Made by a program: the position numbers and the translations under genes
Notes under the pieces: model-generated
Seen by the model: the letters and a program-made list of their open reading frames with translations, nothing else
Told to the model about the DNA's origin: nothing
The model's database searches: none
Shown here: piece after piece, positions 24,451-24,580 of the stretch
Position numbering within the stretch: the first letter of the stretch is position 1
Layout of the letters: every line of letters begins with the position of its first letter
From: Actinomycetes bacterium
GTDB lineage: Bacteria; Actinomycetota; Actinomycetes; Prado026
DNA length: 24,580 nt
NCBI GenBank assembly: GCA_025455945.1
Contig: JALOLN010000008.1
Span: 1-24,580, forward strand
Direction of reading: 5' to 3'

Positions 24451-24580
24451 GGTCTGAGCATGGCAGGTCCCCGTGCCAGGTCGTCGATGGAGATCCGTGG
24501 AACTCGCCTCTGGTGGTGAGCGGACACGTCCGGGGTTCGACGCTGGACGAGGGCGGGCAGAGGGACGACCGGCCGCCAGG

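Noticed and set aside
24451..24580. Possible gene start at the right edge
   Set aside because: No frame with a ribosome site or recognisable protein sequence; too short to judge.

Overview
The window is very GC-rich DNA with dense gene packing, GTG starts and several strong GGGAGG-type ribosome binding sites. It encodes MshB, an enzyme of mycothiol synthesis, a thiol made only by Actinomycetota, so the source is a high-GC actinobacterium. A non-flagellar-looking chemosensory cluster and a very large secreted sulfatase suggest a free-living soil, rock or water lineage. The genus cannot be fixed from this sequence. I see no tRNA, rRNA, CRISPR array, insertion sequence or prophage gene. No gene-free stretch exceeds 300 bases. 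The longest are 21039-21264 (226 bp), 22932-23117 (186 bp) and 7520-7670 (151 bp); 24451-24580 at the right edge holds nothing I can assign.

Region 1 (1-7519, all minus strand). A membrane AAA protease of the FtsH type is followed by a chemosensory module transcribed in the order cheW, six-helix methyl-accepting protein, hybrid CheA with a fused receiver, and a receiver-GAF response regulator. A flavin-reductase-like gene follows and runs off the left edge. No cheR, cheB, flagellar or pilus gene is visible, so the output is unknown.

Region 2 (7671-16170). mshB and a dipeptidyl-peptidase-IV-like S9 peptidase diverge from start codons only 28 bp apart. The peptidase converges on typA (BipA GTPase) with a 7-bp overlap. 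Upstream of typA on the same strand are a single-frame fusion of a MutT-type Nudix hydrolase with an AlaX-type alanyl-tRNA editing domain, and a tandem universal stress protein. These three look like one stress and translation-quality operon. A FAD-dependent amine/amino-acid oxidase-like gene sits further upstream, separated by a terminator-like hairpin.

Region 3 (16272-21951). A small single-pass membrane protein converges on a 1399-residue secreted protein: formylglycine sulfatase, PKD domain, two copies of a roughly 205-residue beta-rich repeat, then an FG-GAP/VCBS-type calcium-binding propeller region. A hemerythrin-like protein is divergent from it, with a 24-bp inverted repeat between them.

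Region 4 (21900-24450). An unrecognised 343-residue protein overlaps the hemerythrin gene end-to-end by 52 bp. Then come an HNH-type nuclease whose usual first histidine is cysteine, a PaaI-like hotdog thioesterase and a GNAT acetyltransferase; the last two are coupled by an ATGA overlap.

The most notable items are the Nudix-AlaX fusion, the sulfatase/PKD/repeat/propeller mosaic, the FtsH-like protease with an enlarged insertion after Walker B, and the chemosensory module without adaptation enzymes.
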